A DNA stretch of 64,000 bases from Bradyrhizobium japonicum USDA 6 (GTDB lineage Bacteria; Pseudomonadota; Alphaproteobacteria; Rhizobiales; Xanthobacteraceae): NCBI RefSeq assembly GCF_000284375.1, contig NC_017249.1, positions 4,752,001-4,816,000 of the forward strand, read 5' to 3'. A model generated the notes under the pieces. It saw only the letters and a list, made by a program, of their open reading frames with translations, was not told the origin of the DNA and searched no databases. A program made the translations under genes and the position numbers. Of the stretch, positions 1-13,096 are shown in pieces; the stretch's first letter is position 1; each line of letters begins with the position of its first letter.

Positions 1-923
1 TCATGGGCCTCGACCTCGCGGCCGGCGGCCATCTCACCCACGGCTCGCCCGTCAACATGAGCGGTAAGTGGTTCAAGGCCGCGCACTACACCGTGCGCCG
101 CGAGGACCAGATCATCGACATGGACGCGGTCGCCAAGCAGGCCGAAGAGGTCAAGCCCAAGCTGATCGTCGCCGGCGGCTCGGCCTATTCGCGCGCCTGG
201 GACTTCAAGCGTTTCCGCGAGATCGCGGACAGCGTCGGCGCGTACCTCCTGGTCGACATGGCGCACTTCGCCGGTCTCGTCGCCGGCGGCGTGCATGCCT
301 CGCCAGTGCCGTATGCCCACGTCACCACCACCACCACCCACAAGTCGCTGCGCGGTCCGCGCGGCGGCCTGATCCTCTCGAACGACGAGGTGCTCGCCAA
401 GAAGCTCAACTCGGCGATCTTCCCGGGCCTGCAGGGTGGGCCCCTGATGCATGTGATCGCGGCGAAGGCGGTCGCCTTCGGCGAGGCGCTGCGTCCGGAC
501 TTCAAGATCTATGCGAAGAACGTCGTCGAGAACGCCAAGGCACTGGCCGAAGCGATGAAGAGCCACGGGTTCGATATTGTCTCCGGCGGCACCGATAACC
601 ATCTGATGCTGGTCGACCTCAGGCCGAAGGGCCTGAAGGGCAACGTCTCGGAGAAGGCGCTGGTCCGCGCCGCCATCACTTGCAACAAGAACGGCATTCC
701 GTTCGACCCCGAAAAGCCCTTCGTCACCTCGGGCCTGCGTCTTGGCACCCCGGCGGCGACGACCCGCGGTTTCGGCGTCGCCGAATTCCAGCAGGTCGGC
801 GGCATGATCGCCGAGGTCCTCAACGCGATCGCGCAGTCCGACGACGGCAAGGCGCCGCTGGTCGAGGCCGCGATCAAGGAGCGGGTCAAGGCACTCACCG
901 ATCGGTTCCCGATCTATCAGTAA
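1..923 (+). CDS. glyA: Serine hydroxymethyltransferase, 5' end outside the window
   Basis: C-terminal three quarters of the cytosolic PLP enzyme that transfers a one-carbon unit from serine to tetrahydrofolate and yields glycine. The frame is open to the window edge; about 306 residues are seen against roughly 430 in the family, so about 125 N-terminal residues are missing. The run [15 protein letters not shown] contains the lysine that forms the Schiff base with PLP, and FPGLQGGP follows as expected. The stop codon is 16 bases before nrdR in the same direction, which suggests shared transcription with the riboflavin genes. Identity is certain from the motifs. Confidence 0.97.
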   Translation, partial: MGLDLAAGGHLTHGSPVNMSGKWFKAAHYTVRREDQIIDMDAVAKQAEEVKPKLIVAGGSAYSRAWDFKRFREIADSVGAYLLVDMAHFAGLVAGGVHASPVPYAHVTTTTTHKSLRGPRGGLILSNDEVLAKKLNSAIFPGLQGGPLMHVIAAKAVAFGEALRPDFKIYAKNVVENAKALAEAMKSHGFDIVSGGTDNHLMLVDLRPKGLKGNVSEKALVRAAITCNKNGIPFDPEKPFVTSGLRLGTPAATTRGFGVAEFQQVGGMIAEVLNAIAQSDDGKAPLVEAAIKERVKALTDRFPIYQ

Positions 924-939
924 GGCCTAGGGTAAACGG

Positions 940-1422
940 ATGCGCTGCCCGAACTGCAACAGTCTCGATACGCAGGTAAAGGACTCGCGTCCGACCGAGG
1001 ACTCTTCCGTGATCCGCAGGCGGCGCGTGTGCGTCGCCTGCAATTTCCGTTTCACCACTTTCGAGCGCGTGCAGTTGCGCGAGCTGACGGTGATCAAGCG
1101 CAACGGCCGCCGCGTGCCGTTCGACCGCGACAAGCTGATGCGCTCGGTGTCGATCTCCTTGCGCAAGCGGCAAGTCGAGCCGGAGCGGGTCGAGAAGATG
1201 GTCTCCACCATCGTCCGCGAGCTCGAGACCGGCGGCGAGGCCGAGATCTCCTCCGAGGTGATCGGCGAGACCGTGATGGAGCATCTGCGCACGCTCGACG
1301 ACGTCGCCTATGTGCGCTTTGCCTCGGTCTATCGCAATTTCCGCGAGGCCAAGGATTTCGCCGACGTGCTCGGCGAGCTCTCCGGTGAGGAGGAAGCGCG
1401 GCTCGCCGCGATCCGCAAATGA
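940..1422 (+). CDS. nrdR: Transcriptional repressor NrdR
   Basis: Repressor of ribonucleotide reductase genes that senses ATP and dATP. The protein has 160 residues, close to the usual 150-160. The N-terminus MRCPNCNS and the later CVACNF form the zinc ribbon (CxxC...CxxC), and residues from about 46 on ([20 protein letters not shown]) start the ATP-cone domain. It sits between glyA and ribD, the usual alphaproteobacterial place. Its TGA overlaps the ribD ATG (ATGA at 1419-1422), so the two are translationally coupled. No NrdR box could be judged because its targets lie elsewhere. Confidence 0.97.
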   Translation: MRCPNCNSLDTQVKDSRPTEDSSVIRRRRVCVACNFRFTTFERVQLRELTVIKRNGRRVPFDRDKLMRSVSISLRKRQVEPERVEKMVSTIVRELETGGEAEISSEVIGETVMEHLRTLDDVAYVRFASVYRNFREAKDFADVLGELSGEEEARLAAIRK

Positions 1423-2567
1423 TCTTCCGGATCCTGGAGGATCAGTTCGCGCAGAAGGCCCGTGAGTCCAAGGACGCCGATCGCCGCTTCATGCAGCTGG
1501 CGCTGGCGCTGGGCAAGCGCGGGCAGGGGCGCACCTGGCCCAATCCCGCCGTGGGCGCTGTCATCGTCAAAGACGGGGTCATCATCGGCCGCGGCTGGAC
1601 GCAGCCAGGCGGGCGACCGCATGGCGAGCCCGAAGCGCTGCGCCGGGCCGGCGAGGCCGCGCGCGGCGCCACGCTCTATGTCACGCTGGAGCCGTGCTCG
1701 CATTTCGGCAAGTCGCCGCCTTGCGCAGACGCGGTGATCGCCGCCGGCATCACGCGGGTGGTCGCGGCGATCGAGGACCCCAATCCGGAAGTCGCGGGCC
1801 GGGGTCATGCGCGCTTGCGCGCCGCCGGCATCGCGGTGGATGTAGGTCTGTGCGCGGCGGAGGCCGCATTCGACCATGCCGGGCATTTCCGCCGCATCCG
1901 TGACAAGCGCCCGCACGTGATCCTGAAGCTCGCGGTCTCGCCCGACGGCAAGATCGGTGCCGCTGGCGGCAAGCCGCTTGCGATCACGGGCGAGGCCGTG
2001 CGCAATCGCGTGCATCTGCTCCGCGCACAGAGCGACGCCATCCTGGTCGGCATCGGCACGGTGCTGGCGGATGATCCGCAGCTCAACTGTCGCCTGCCGG
2101 GCATGGAAGCACGTTCTCCGATACGCGTCGTGCTCGACCAGAATCTGCGCATTCCGGCCGCGAGCCAGCTTGGTCGTTCCGCGCGGGAGACGCCGCTCTG
2201 GGTGATCGGCTCCGAGCTTGCGGAAGCCGCCGCTGCCACGCGGCTCGGAGCGGCAGGCGCTCAGATCATCCGCGTACCGCCGGGAAACGCTTCCGGGCTT
2301 GATCTTTCGGCGGTGCTGCATGCGCTGGCGGAGAAAGGCATCACGCGGCTGATGGTCGAGGGCGGCAGCCGTGTCGCGGCGTCCTTCGTCGCGGCCGGCC
2401 TGGCCGACGAGATCTGGCTGTTCCGCGGAGCGGAAGAGGTCGGCCCGGGCGGCGTCGATGCGCTCGATGCATTGCCCCTGTCGAAAATCACGCAGTCGCG
2501 GGCCTATAAGGTTCATGCTAGCGAGACATTCGGCAAGGATACTCTCACCATCTACGAGCGCGCGTAA
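1419..2567 (+). CDS. ribD: Bifunctional riboflavin deaminase/reductase RibD
   Basis: Second and third steps of riboflavin synthesis: deamination of the diaminopyrimidine from GTP cyclohydrolase II, then NADPH-dependent reduction of the ribosyl group. 382 residues. The N-terminal deaminase domain shows the zinc motif HGEPEAL followed by [15 protein letters not shown] (HxE plus PCxxxGxxPPC). The C-terminal reductase domain has [11 protein letters not shown] and [13 protein letters not shown]. The start overlaps the nrdR stop and the stop overlaps the ribE start (TAATG), so nrdR-ribD-ribE are coupled. Confidence 0.97.
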   Translation: MIFRILEDQFAQKARESKDADRRFMQLALALGKRGQGRTWPNPAVGAVIVKDGVIIGRGWTQPGGRPHGEPEALRRAGEAARGATLYVTLEPCSHFGKSPPCADAVIAAGITRVVAAIEDPNPEVAGRGHARLRAAGIAVDVGLCAAEAAFDHAGHFRRIRDKRPHVILKLAVSPDGKIGAAGGKPLAITGEAVRNRVHLLRAQSDAILVGIGTVLADDPQLNCRLPGMEARSPIRVVLDQNLRIPAASQLGRSARETPLWVIGSELAEAAAATRLGAAGAQIIRVPPGNASGLDLSAVLHALAEKGITRLMVEGGSRVAASFVAAGLADEIWLFRGAEEVGPGGVDALDALPLSKITQSRAYKVHASETFGKDTLTIYERA

Positions 2568-3178
2568 TGTTCACTGGCATTGTCACCGATATCGGCGAGA
2601 TCGTCGGCTTCACGCCAACGGCGCAGGGCCAGTTGCACAGGCTGCGCATCGCTTGCCGCTACGATCAGACGACCATCGCCGACGGTGCCTCGATCGCCTG
2701 CAACGGCGTCTGCCTGACGGTGGTTGCTTCCGGCGTCGAAGGCGGCAGAACCTGGTTCGACGTCGATGCCGCCGCGGAGACGCTGGCGCTGACGACTGCA
2801 AAGCACTGGAAGGTCGGCACGAGGCTCAATCTCGAGCGCGCGCTCAAGATCGGCGACGAGCTCGGCGGCCATATCGTCGCCGGCCATGCCGACGGTGTCG
2901 CCACCCTCGTCAGGCGCGAGGACCTGCCTGATATGGCGCGGTTCGAGCTCTCGACCACACGGGAGCTCGCGCGCTTCATCGCCACCAAGGGCTCGATCAC
3001 GCTCGACGGCGTGTCGCTGACGGTCAATACGGTGAGAGACGTGACCTTTTCGGTGCTGATCATCCCGCATACGCTGACGGTCACGACGATCGGCGGCTGG
3101 AAAGCGGGCGCCGAGGTGAATATCGAGGTCGACCTGATGGCCCGCTATGCGGCGCGGCTGACGGAAATGACGGTTTAA
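2567..3178 (+). CDS. ribE: Riboflavin synthase alpha subunit
   Basis: Dismutates two 6,7-dimethyl-8-ribityllumazine molecules to riboflavin. 203 residues, normal length. Two repeated lumazine-binding domains are visible: [12 protein letters not shown] at residue 1, with its GVCLTV signature, and a second half with GSITLDGVSLTVN near residue 145. Known in some organisms as ribC. It shares one base with the ribD stop and is followed after 87 bases by ribH. No FMN riboswitch is evident before it, since translation is coupled to ribD. Confidence 0.96.
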   Translation: MFTGIVTDIGEIVGFTPTAQGQLHRLRIACRYDQTTIADGASIACNGVCLTVVASGVEGGRTWFDVDAAAETLALTTAKHWKVGTRLNLERALKIGDELGGHIVAGHADGVATLVRREDLPDMARFELSTTRELARFIATKGSITLDGVSLTVNTVRDVTFSVLIIPHTLTVTTIGGWKAGAEVNIEVDLMARYAARLTEMTV

Positions 3179-3265
3179 AACTTGGCTTACCCGCTCGCGG
3201 CGACTACATAACGCGCCGACCCAAGAGACTAACCAAGAGACGACTTAACTAAACGGATTGAGACG

Positions 3266-3757
3266 ATGGCAGACGCGCGGCGCGCACCCCTGAAGGACCA
3301 GACCGACATTTCCGGCGCACGCGCGCTGATTGTCGAGGCGCGGTTCTATGACGATCTCCAGGATGCGCTTCTGGACGGCGCGGTGACCGAGCTGAAGGCG
3401 GCGGGGCTGACGCATGACGTCATCACGGTTCCCGGCGCGCTGGAAATCCCGGCGGCGGTCGCCATCGCGATCGATGCCGCCGCGGCGAACGGCAAGCCCT
3501 ATGACGCGGTGATCGCGCTCGGCTGCGTGATCCGCGGCGACACCATCCATTTCGAGATCGTCTCGCAGGAATCCTCGCGCGCGCTGATGGATATTGCGGT
3601 TTCGCGAAAGCTGCCGCTCGGCAACGGCATCCTCACCGTCAACACCGAGGCGCAGGCCTGGGCGCGGGCGCGCGCCAGCGAGCTCAACAAGGGCGGCGAT
3701 GCCGCGCGCGCCGCGCTCGCGATGCTACGCATAAAACGCCGCGTGGCGCAGGCCTGA
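3266..3757 (+). CDS. ribH: Lumazine synthase (6,7-dimethyl-8-ribityllumazine synthase)
   Basis: Condenses the reduced pyrimidine with dihydroxybutanone phosphate just before riboflavin synthase. 163 residues. Family motifs are [11 protein letters not shown] (about residue 52), [14 protein letters not shown] with the catalytic histidine, and [13 protein letters not shown]. It lies 87 bases after ribE and three bases before nusB. The 3179-3265 gap contains no recognisable riboswitch fold; only simple repeats of the type GAGACTAACCAAGAGACGAC are visible. Confidence 0.96.
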   Translation: MADARRAPLKDQTDISGARALIVEARFYDDLQDALLDGAVTELKAAGLTHDVITVPGALEIPAAVAIAIDAAAANGKPYDAVIALGCVIRGDTIHFEIVSQESSRALMDIAVSRKLPLGNGILTVNTEAQAWARARASELNKGGDAARAALAMLRIKRRVAQA

Positions 3758-3760
3758 GCC

Positions 3761-4258
3761 ATGGCTGACAACACCAAGAAACCGGCGGGGCTCACGGAGA
3801 AGAAAGCAAACCGGCGCGGTGCCGCGCGGCTCGCGGCCGTGCAGGCGCTGTACCAGATGGACATCGCCGGAGCCGGGATCAACGACATCTTTGCGGAGTT
3901 CGAGAGCCACTGGCTCGGCAACGAGGTCGAGGGCGATACCTATCTGCCGGCGGAAGCCGCGTTCTTTCGCGACGTCGTCTCCGGCGTCGTGCGCGACCAG
4001 AAGAAGCTCGACCCCCTCATCGACGAGGCGCTGTCGAAAGGTTGGCCGCTCAAGCGGATCGAGGCCATCCTGCGCGCGGTGCTGCGGGCAGGGGCCTATG
4101 AGCTCCAGCATCGCAAGGACGTGCCGGGCCGAGTCGTCGTGTCAGAATATGTCGACGTCGCGAATGCCTTCGTCGACCGCGAGGAGACCGGCATGGTCAA
4201 CGCCGTGCTCGACCAGATCGGCCGCCAGTTCCGCGGCGACGAGTTCGGGCGGGGGTAA
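3761..4258 (+). CDS. nusB: Transcription antitermination protein NusB
   Basis: Small helical RNA-binding protein that, with NusE (S10), binds boxA and supports antitermination of rRNA operons. 165 residues. Recognised by RRGAARLAAVQALYQMDI near residue 18, the helix with PLKRIEAILRAVLRAGAYEL, and VVVSEYVDVANAF, all in the canonical order. It directly follows ribH, as in many alphaproteobacteria. Downstream a palindromic element (4309-4411) separates it from thiL. Confidence 0.95.
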   Translation: MADNTKKPAGLTEKKANRRGAARLAAVQALYQMDIAGAGINDIFAEFESHWLGNEVEGDTYLPAEAAFFRDVVSGVVRDQKKLDPLIDEALSKGWPLKRIEAILRAVLRAGAYELQHRKDVPGRVVVSEYVDVANAFVDREETGMVNAVLDQIGRQFRGDEFGRG

Positions 4259-4308
4259 TTATCCACGAGGGCGGTGAAGAGATGCGATGCGGCTGCCCCA
4301 TACTCCGC

Positions 4309-4411
4309 TGTGATCACCCGCGAAGGCGGGTGATCCAGTACGCCGCGGCGGTCGTAATTCATCACTGCCGTCTCGGCGTACTGGATCGCCCGGTCAAGCC
4401 GGGTGATGACA
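4309..4411. repeat. Palindromic intergenic element, GATCCAGTA family, copy 1
   Basis: Three nested or adjacent inverted repeats fill the nusB-thiL gap: arms GATCACCCGC (4312-4321) and GCGGGTGATC (4326-4335); arms GATCCAGTACGCC (4332-4344) and GGCGTACTGGATC (4375-4387); and CCCGG/CCGGG (4389-4403). The same architecture recurs at 34417-34514, and a reduced form at 27002-27071. Looks like a RIME/REP-type dispersed element; no coding capacity. Confidence 0.8.
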
Positions 4412-4433
4412 GCATTGGGTGTGGCTAAGGCCG

Positions 4434-5432
4434 ATGGCAGACCCTCAAAACCCCTCAGCCGAAGACTCCCTCATCGCGCGCTATTTCAAGCCGCTGGCGA
4501 CTGACCCCGGCGCGTTCGGGCTGGTCGATGATGCCGCGGTCCTGTCCTCGTCCGGCGACGACATTGTGGTCACCACCGACGCCGTCGTCGAGGGCGTGCA
4601 TTATCTGGCCACCGATCCGCCCGACACCATCGCGCGCAAGGCGCTGCGGGTGAACCTGTCCGATCTCGCCGCCAAGGGCGCGGCGCCCGCCGGCTTCGTG
4701 CTGACGCTGGCGCTGCGCAGCAAGGAGGATAGCTGGCTCAGGCCGTTCGCCGATGCGCTCGGCGAGGACAGCAGGACCTTCGCGTGCCCGCTGCTTGGCG
4801 GCGACACGGTGTCGACGCCGGGGCCGCAGATGATCTCGATCACCGCCTTCGGCCGCGTGCCGAAGGGACGGATGGTCGGCCGTACCGGCGCGCGGCCGGG
4901 CGACCGCATCCTGGTGACGGGAACAATCGGCGACGCCGCGCTCGGCCTCGACGTGCTCACAGGCGGCGCCGCGGCCGGGGCGCTCGCGTCCGAACCGCAA
5001 GCGAAGGAGATGCTGGTCTCCCGCTATCGCGTGCCGCTGCCGCGCAATGTGCTGGCGCAGGCCGTGCGTGACCACGCGACGGCCGCGATGGATGTCTCCG
5101 ACGGGCTCGCCGGCGATCTGACGAAACTCTGTGCGGCGTCCGGCGTCTCGGCCAGGGTTGACGTCGCGAACCTGCCGCTCTCGGCTGCTGCGGCCGGCCT
5201 GGTCGCGGGCAACGTCGTTTGCGTTGAGACGCTGCTCGCCGGGGGCGACGATTACGAGGTGCTGTGCACGGTGCCGCCGGCGCAAAGCGATGCGCTGATT
5301 GCCGCGGGGCAGGCGGCGGGTGTGGCCGTCACGGCGATCGGTACGATCGTCACGGGCCGCGAGCGGCCGCGCTTCCTGGACGGCCAGGGTCACGAACTGA
5401 CCTTGAAGCGTCTGTCCTACAGCCACTTCTAG
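4434..5432 (+). CDS. thiL: Thiamine-monophosphate kinase
   Basis: ATP-dependent phosphorylation of thiamine monophosphate to the cofactor thiamine diphosphate. 332 residues from the ATG at 4434 (MADPQNPSAEDSLIARYF); AAGG lies a few bases upstream. An in-frame GTG at 4419 would add five residues and is less likely. Motifs of the PurM-like fold: GLVDDAAVL with metal-binding aspartates near the N-terminus, LLGGDTVSTPG, MDVSDGLAGDL, and GGDDYEVLC. Last gene of the rib-nusB-thiL run; identity is firm. Confidence 0.95.
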   Translation: MADPQNPSAEDSLIARYFKPLATDPGAFGLVDDAAVLSSSGDDIVVTTDAVVEGVHYLATDPPDTIARKALRVNLSDLAAKGAAPAGFVLTLALRSKEDSWLRPFADALGEDSRTFACPLLGGDTVSTPGPQMISITAFGRVPKGRMVGRTGARPGDRILVTGTIGDAALGLDVLTGGAAAGALASEPQAKEMLVSRYRVPLPRNVLAQAVRDHATAAMDVSDGLAGDLTKLCAASGVSARVDVANLPLSAAAAGLVAGNVVCVETLLAGGDDYEVLCTVPPAQSDALIAAGQAAGVAVTAIGTIVTGRERPRFLDGQGHELTLKRLSYSHF

Positions 5433-5668
5433 GAATTGCGCCAGGGCGGCGGCCAAGCGCTCGGGATTAGGTCTAAATACTTGCCGAGATCGGCTTTTTC
5501 GGCCTCATCCGGCGTTGCACCCTCAATTTGATTTTGGCAAGCTTGTGGCCGACCAGGGCCACACCTTCGTGCAAGGGGCGGCCCTGTTCAAATAAGGGCG
5601 CCCACCGCATGACGGAAAAACAAAAGGCGCCGGGGGTACGTACATCAAGGATCTGAGGCAAAAATCAC

Positions 5669-7789
<2,121 letters not shown>

Positions 7790-7807
7790 ACGGCGCAAGC
7801 GACACAC

Positions 7808-7842
7808 GAAAAAACCCCGCGGCGCGAGCCGCGGGGTTTTTG
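7808..7842 (+). terminator. Rho-independent terminator after hppA
   Basis: Stem CCCCGCGGC (7815-7823), loop GCGA, stem GCCGCGGGG (7828-7836), then TTTTTG. A-rich flank on the left side means it can also serve the minus strand. Confidence 0.92.
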
Positions 7843-7915
7843 TTGGTAGACTTCGCTCGATCCGCGTTCTCGGCGGCGCAGCGTTGCACGCTGCACAGCG
7901 TCCGGGACACGAGAC

Positions 7916-8917
7916 CTACTGCACGTCCATCTGCAGGCCTTCCTTCTGGATGATGCCGGCGAACTTCTTCGTCTCGGCGTCCACGAAGTCGGCGAACTGC
8001 TGCGGGGTGCCGTAGTCGGCGCGGGCGCCCATGGCGGCGATGTTCTTCTTGATGTCGTCGCGCTCCAGCATCGCCTTGACCTGAAGATTGAGCGCTTCCA
8101 GCACGGCGGGCTGCACACCCTTCGGCAGGAACACCGAGAACCACGACGACACGTCGAAATTGGCCAGCTCCGGCGCGCTCTCGCGCATGGTCGGCAGGTT
8201 CGGCGCGAGGTCGCTACGGTCGGTCGTGGTGACGCAGAGGCCGGTGAGTGTGCCGTTCTGCACCTGCGGCAGGCTCGGATAGAGATTGTCGAACAGGATC
8301 TGGATGTCGCCGGCCAGCGCGGCCTGGAGCGCGGGGCCCGCGCCGCGGAACGGGATGTGCGTCATCTTCAGTCCGGTGAGCTGGAGGAACCAGGCGCCGG
8401 TGAGGTGAGGGCTCTGGCCGACGCCGGACGAGGCGTAGCTGAGCTTGTCCGGGTTGGTCTTCAGATACGCGATCAGCTCGGCGATCGACTTGATGCCGGT
8501 CTTCGGATGCGCCGAAACGATGTTCGGGATCCGGATCATGTTGGAGACCGGTTGGAGCTGCTCCGGCTTGTAGGTGAGGTTCTTGAAGATGCTGTAGGCG
8601 ATCGCGTTCGGCCCGGGGTTGCCGATCAGGATGGTGTGGCCGTCAGGCTTGGCGCGGACGGCCTCGGCCGTGCCGATCGTACCGCCGCCGCCGGAGCGGT
8701 TCTCAACGACGGCCGACTGGCCCCAGGCGGCCTGCAGATGCGCGGCCAGGAGCCGGCCCATGACATCGGTCGAGCCGCCGGCCGCAGCCGGCACGATGAT
8801 GCGGACGTTTTCGGTGGGCTTCCAGTCCGCCAGGCTCGATCGCGGCAGGATCGCTGCTGCCGAGAGGCCGGCAGCACCGGCGAGCACGCGACGGCGGGAC
8901 AACAAAGTCTTGGGCAC
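7916..8917 (-). CDS. Bug-family (TctC-like) periplasmic solute-binding protein
   Basis: Extracytoplasmic binding protein of the tripartite tricarboxylate transporter type, likely for a carboxylate. 333 residues from the GTG at 8917, chosen because AGGGAG lies seven bases upstream; a longer frame to 8977 has no ribosome binding site. The N-terminus SRRRVLAGAAGLSAAAIL is a Tat-like signal (twin arginines, then a hydrophobic run). Family features: PAAAGGSTDVMGRLLA, GGGGTIGTAEAVRAKPDG, and PHLTGAWFLQLTG. No tctA/tctB membrane genes are adjacent, so it is an orphan as is common for Bug proteins; substrate unknown. Confidence 0.9.
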   Translation of the reverse strand: MPKTLLSRRRVLAGAAGLSAAAILPRSSLADWKPTENVRIIVPAAAGGSTDVMGRLLAAHLQAAWGQSAVVENRSGGGGTIGTAEAVRAKPDGHTILIGNPGPNAIAYSIFKNLTYKPEQLQPVSNMIRIPNIVSAHPKTGIKSIAELIAYLKTNPDKLSYASSGVGQSPHLTGAWFLQLTGLKMTHIPFRGAGPALQAALAGDIQILFDNLYPSLPQVQNGTLTGLCVTTTDRSDLAPNLPTMRESAPELANFDVSSWFSVFLPKGVQPAVLEALNLQVKAMLERDDIKKNIAAMGARADYGTPQQFADFVDAETKKFAGIIQKEGLQMDVQ

Positions 8918-9034
8918 GAATCCACTCCCTGCTTCTTGTTTTGCAGGGAGCGTATGGAACCGGGCGGGCAACGGCAAGCCGCACGCGACGGCAAGTGCCG
9001 CGCGGAGGGCGGCACGACGCCGCAGGCTGAAGAC

Positions 9035-9520
9035 TCAGTTAAAGCTGAGCAGCTTGAACAGCGGCGCGAGGTAGCTCATCTCCTGACCCGACGTCGCCGT
9101 GGTCCGGCTGATGAAGTCGAAGATCTTGCCGTCCTGAAGGCCGTAATTCGCCAGCCGGCGCACGCGCCGATTCTTGTCGAAATAGACCGCGATGACGCGC
9201 TGGTCGACCACCTTCTGGTTCATGAAGGCGACCATCCGCTCCGAGCGCTGCGAGATGTAGTAAAACACCTCACCGTCGAGGGTTGCGACCGTGGACGGCG
9301 TGCCCATCACGATCAGCACCTGGTCCTGGCTCGCGCCGATCGGAATCTGCTCCAGCGCGCCGGGCGGCAGGATGTAACCCTTCTGGAACTGCTCGCCGGT
9401 GCAGCCGGCAAGGGCGGCGCCGACCAGAGCGACGGCCGCGAGCATGCGCAAACCGCGCCAGCGTGCATGAAGGCCGCGCGGCTTGTTGGCGCGCAGGCTG
9501 GTCTGGTTCGTTATCGTCAT
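9035..9520 (-). CDS. bamE: Outer membrane assembly lipoprotein BamE (SmpA/OmlA family)
   Basis: Small lipoprotein of the BAM complex that inserts beta-barrel proteins into the outer membrane. 161 residues from the ATG of MTITNQTS; a longer in-frame extension to 9619 would run up to the start of the divergent gene. A signal peptide ends in the lipobox LAGC, giving a lipid-modified cysteine. The BamE core is seen in GYILPPGALEQIPIGASQ, VLIVMGTPSTVATLDGEVFYYI (split around residues 85-110) and VIAVYFDKNRRV. Divergent from the cytochrome chaperone gene, with a 98-base shared promoter region. Confidence 0.9.
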   Translation of the reverse strand: MTITNQTSLRANKPRGLHARWRGLRMLAAVALVGAALAGCTGEQFQKGYILPPGALEQIPIGASQDQVLIVMGTPSTVATLDGEVFYYISQRSERMVAFMNQKVVDQRVIAVYFDKNRRVRRLANYGLQDGKIFDFISRTTATSGQEMSYLAPLFKLLSFN

Positions 9521-9618
9521 AGTGGAACTGATTCCGTCCCCTTGCGTCGCGCGAGGCGCTGAAGTACCGGGCGGAGACTGCAATTGCAACACGCGCACGC
9601 CCGCTTGCGGAACCCACA

Positions 9619-10194
9619 ATGGTTTGGCCGTTCAATCACTTCAGGAAACCCCGGCAAGCCCCGCGCGGCACCATTGAAGCCATCTATGGCATGATCGTGA
9701 CGCAGGCGCGAGAACCCATATTTTACCGCGACTTCGGCGTGCCCGATACGGTTAACGGGCGTTTCGACCTGTTGCTGCTGCATCTCTGGCTGCTTCTGCG
9801 ACGCCTGCGCACGGTCCAGAGCGTCAACCAAGCCGTCAACCAAGGCGCCACGGAGCTGTCGCAGGCGCTGTTCGACCGCTTCTGCGAGGACATGGACGAC
9901 AATCTGCGCGAGATGGGGATCGGCGACCAGACCGTGCCGAAGCGGATGCGGGCCTTCGGCGAGGCGTTCTACGGTCGCGTCCAGGCCTATGATCAGGCCA
10001 TCGAAGCTGGCAGCGAGGCGCTGGCAGCCGCCATCTGCAAGAATATCCTGAATGGGACCGGCATGGACCAGGCGCGGCGGCTCGCAGCCTACGCCCGGGC
10101 CACCGAGGCCGATCTTGGCCGGACCGACGAGGCCACGCTGCTGCGCGCGTCTTTCAAGTATCCTCCAGCGCTCACTGAGGACATCACGCGATGA
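9619..10194 (+). CDS. Ubiquinol-cytochrome c chaperone (CBP3-like)
   Basis: 191 residues of the bacterial CBP3 family, related to the mitochondrial assembly factor for cytochrome bc1. Conserved features are TIEAIYGMIVTQAREPIFY near the N-terminus, FDLLLLHLWLLLRRLR, and LFDRFCEDMDDNLREMGIGD followed by VPKRMRAFGEAFYGR. Its TGA overlaps the ATG of the DUF177 gene (ATGA at 10191-10194), a pair that is widespread in alphaproteobacteria. Role in bc1 assembly is inferred from the family. Confidence 0.88.
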   Translation: MVWPFNHFRKPRQAPRGTIEAIYGMIVTQAREPIFYRDFGVPDTVNGRFDLLLLHLWLLLRRLRTVQSVNQAVNQGATELSQALFDRFCEDMDDNLREMGIGDQTVPKRMRAFGEAFYGRVQAYDQAIEAGSEALAAAICKNILNGTGMDQARRLAAYARATEADLGRTDEATLLRASFKYPPALTEDITR

Positions 10195-10760
10195 GCCGAC
10201 CGAACGCCGAATCCAGACCCGATCCCTGGCGGTCTCCCGTCATTGTCGCGCAGATTCCCGACACCGGCCTGCATCGCAAGCTCGAGGCCTCCGCCATCGA
10301 GCGGCAGTCCATGGCCGAGGTTGCGGGCTTGCGCGAGGTCCTTTCCGCCCAGGCCGACCTCGAAATCGTGCCGAAAAGCGGCGGCCGCTTCCAGGTCACG
10401 GGCAGCGTCCGGGCCCGGATCGGCCAGATCTGCGTGGTCACCCTCGATCCGATCGAGAACGAGATCGAGGAGGAGGTGGACCTGGTGTTTGCCCCCGAAG
10501 CCGAGGTTCGGAAGATGGCCGACCTGATCGAGGAGGGGCAGGACGACGCGGAGCCGCCGGAGGTGATCGATCCGCCGGAGGCGATCGTCAATGGAATCAT
10601 CGACCTCGGCCGGATCGCGACCGACGCGGTGTTTCTCGCGGTCGATCCCTATCCTCGCAAGGAGGGAGCCGTATTCGAGGCCGAAGTCACCGCCCTCGAT
10701 CCGGAGGACCATCCCTTCGCGGCGCTGAAGGCCCTTCAGGACAGGAAGAAAGGCAAATAG
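10191..10760 (+). CDS. DUF177 (YceD-like) protein
   Basis: 189-residue cytosolic protein of the YceD/DUF177 family, whose members usually lie beside rpmF or plsX and are linked to 23S rRNA biogenesis in some bacteria and plastids. Visible landmarks: VTGSVRARIGQICVVTLDPI in the middle and an acidic second half ending VDPYPRKEGAVFE and DHPFAALKALQ. The start overlaps the preceding stop. It is upstream of plsX, but rpmF is not present between them. No catalytic motif can be assigned. Confidence 0.88.
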   Translation: MSRPNAESRPDPWRSPVIVAQIPDTGLHRKLEASAIERQSMAEVAGLREVLSAQADLEIVPKSGGRFQVTGSVRARIGQICVVTLDPIENEIEEEVDLVFAPEAEVRKMADLIEEGQDDAEPPEVIDPPEAIVNGIIDLGRIATDAVFLAVDPYPRKEGAVFEAEVTALDPEDHPFAALKALQDRKKGK

Positions 10761-11057
10761 CTGGGCATTCCCCGTAAGACCCGCTTTGCTACGGGGCGCG
10801 AGGCGCTTGCGGGACTCGGTTGAAAGGTCGGCTTATCTATCTGATTTCGATATGTTTCTTTTGAAATCGCGCTGTCGCCCGCAGATCGCCCGAATGCAAA
10901 AGGCTGGGGGCAAGAGGTTGTTTCGGGATAACAAAACGCTATTGTCGCGCCCCGGTCCGGGCGCGGCGTGGCGCTAGGCCGGTCGCCATGTCCATGGCGA
11001 ATCCATTTGCGGCCCCGCTCGTTCAAGACCGCACCAGACCAGGTTTCCAGGACTTTT

Positions 11058-12115
11058 ATGCTAAGCAAGGTTCGCATCGCGCTTGACGCCATGGGGGGCG
11101 ACGTCGGCGCCGCCGTGGTCATTCCAGGCGCCGCCATCTCGCTTCAGAGGCATCGCGAGATCGAATTCCTGCTGGTCGGGGACCGCGCCAAGATCGAGCC
11201 CGAGTTCGAGAAGCATCCCGCGCTGAAAGCCGCTTCGAAGATCATTCATACCGACGTCGCCGTCAGCATGGAGGACAAGCCGAGCCAGGCGCTGCGGCGC
11301 GGGCGCAGGACCTCCTCGATGTGGCTCGCCATCGATGCGGTCAAGAAGGGCGAGGCGGACGTCGCGGTCTCCGCTGGCAATACCGGCGCGCTGATGGCGA
11401 TGTCGCGCTTCCACCTGCGCACGCTGCCGGGGATCGACCGCCCGGCGATCACCGGAATATGGCCGACCAAACGTGGCCAGTCTGTCGTGCTTGACCTCGG
11501 TGCGACCATCGGCGGCGATGCACACCATCTGGTCTCGCTCGCGCTCATGGGCGCGGCCATGGCAAGCGTGCTGTTCGACAAGAAGCGGCCCACGGTCGGT
11601 CTGCTCAATATCGGGACCGAGGAGATCAAGGGGCACGAGGAGATCCGCGAGGCCGGAGAAATCCTGCGTGCCAGAAACCTGCCGGAGCTCGACTATATCG
11701 GCTTCGTCGAGGGCGACGGCATCGGCAAGGGGCTCGCCGACGTCATCATCACCGAAGGTTTCAGCGGTAATATTGCCCTGAAGGCCGCCGAGGGAACCGC
11801 CCGGCAGATGGCGGAATTACTTCGCAACGAGATGCAGCGGAGCTGGCTGTCCAAGCTCGGCTATCTCTTTGCACGCAGCGCCTTCCAGGCCTTGCGCGAC
11901 AAGATGGACCCGAACAAGTCCAATGGCGGCGTGTTCCTGGGTTTGAATGGACTGGTGGTCAAGAGCCACGGTGGAATCAGCGCCGAAGGCTTTGCCTATG
12001 CGATCGATGTTGGCTATGAGATGGCTCACTACGATCTCCTGAACAAGATCAATCAGATGCTCAACCGCGAGGGTGGTGCACTTAGTTCCGTGCAGACCGC
12101 GCCGGAGGATGTTTC

Positions 12116-12119
<4 letters not shown>
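11058..12119 (+). CDS. plsX: Phosphate acyltransferase PlsX
   Basis: Makes acyl-phosphate from acyl-ACP, feeding PlsY for phospholipid synthesis. 353 residues from the ATG at 11058 ([15 protein letters not shown]), preceded by CCAGGA; a 30-residue upstream extension is rejected because it lacks family similarity. Motifs: [10 protein letters not shown] at the N-terminus, [10 protein letters not shown], and [15 protein letters not shown]. Its stop overlaps the fabH start (GTGA), so the two are coupled. The 297-base gap before it has only a weak hairpin (10770-10796). Confidence 0.96.

Positions 12120-13088
<969 letters not shown>

Positions 13089-13096
<8 letters not shown>

Noticed and set aside
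3179..3265. Possible FMN riboswitch before ribH
   Set aside because: The 87-base gap is too short and has none of the conserved RFN stems.
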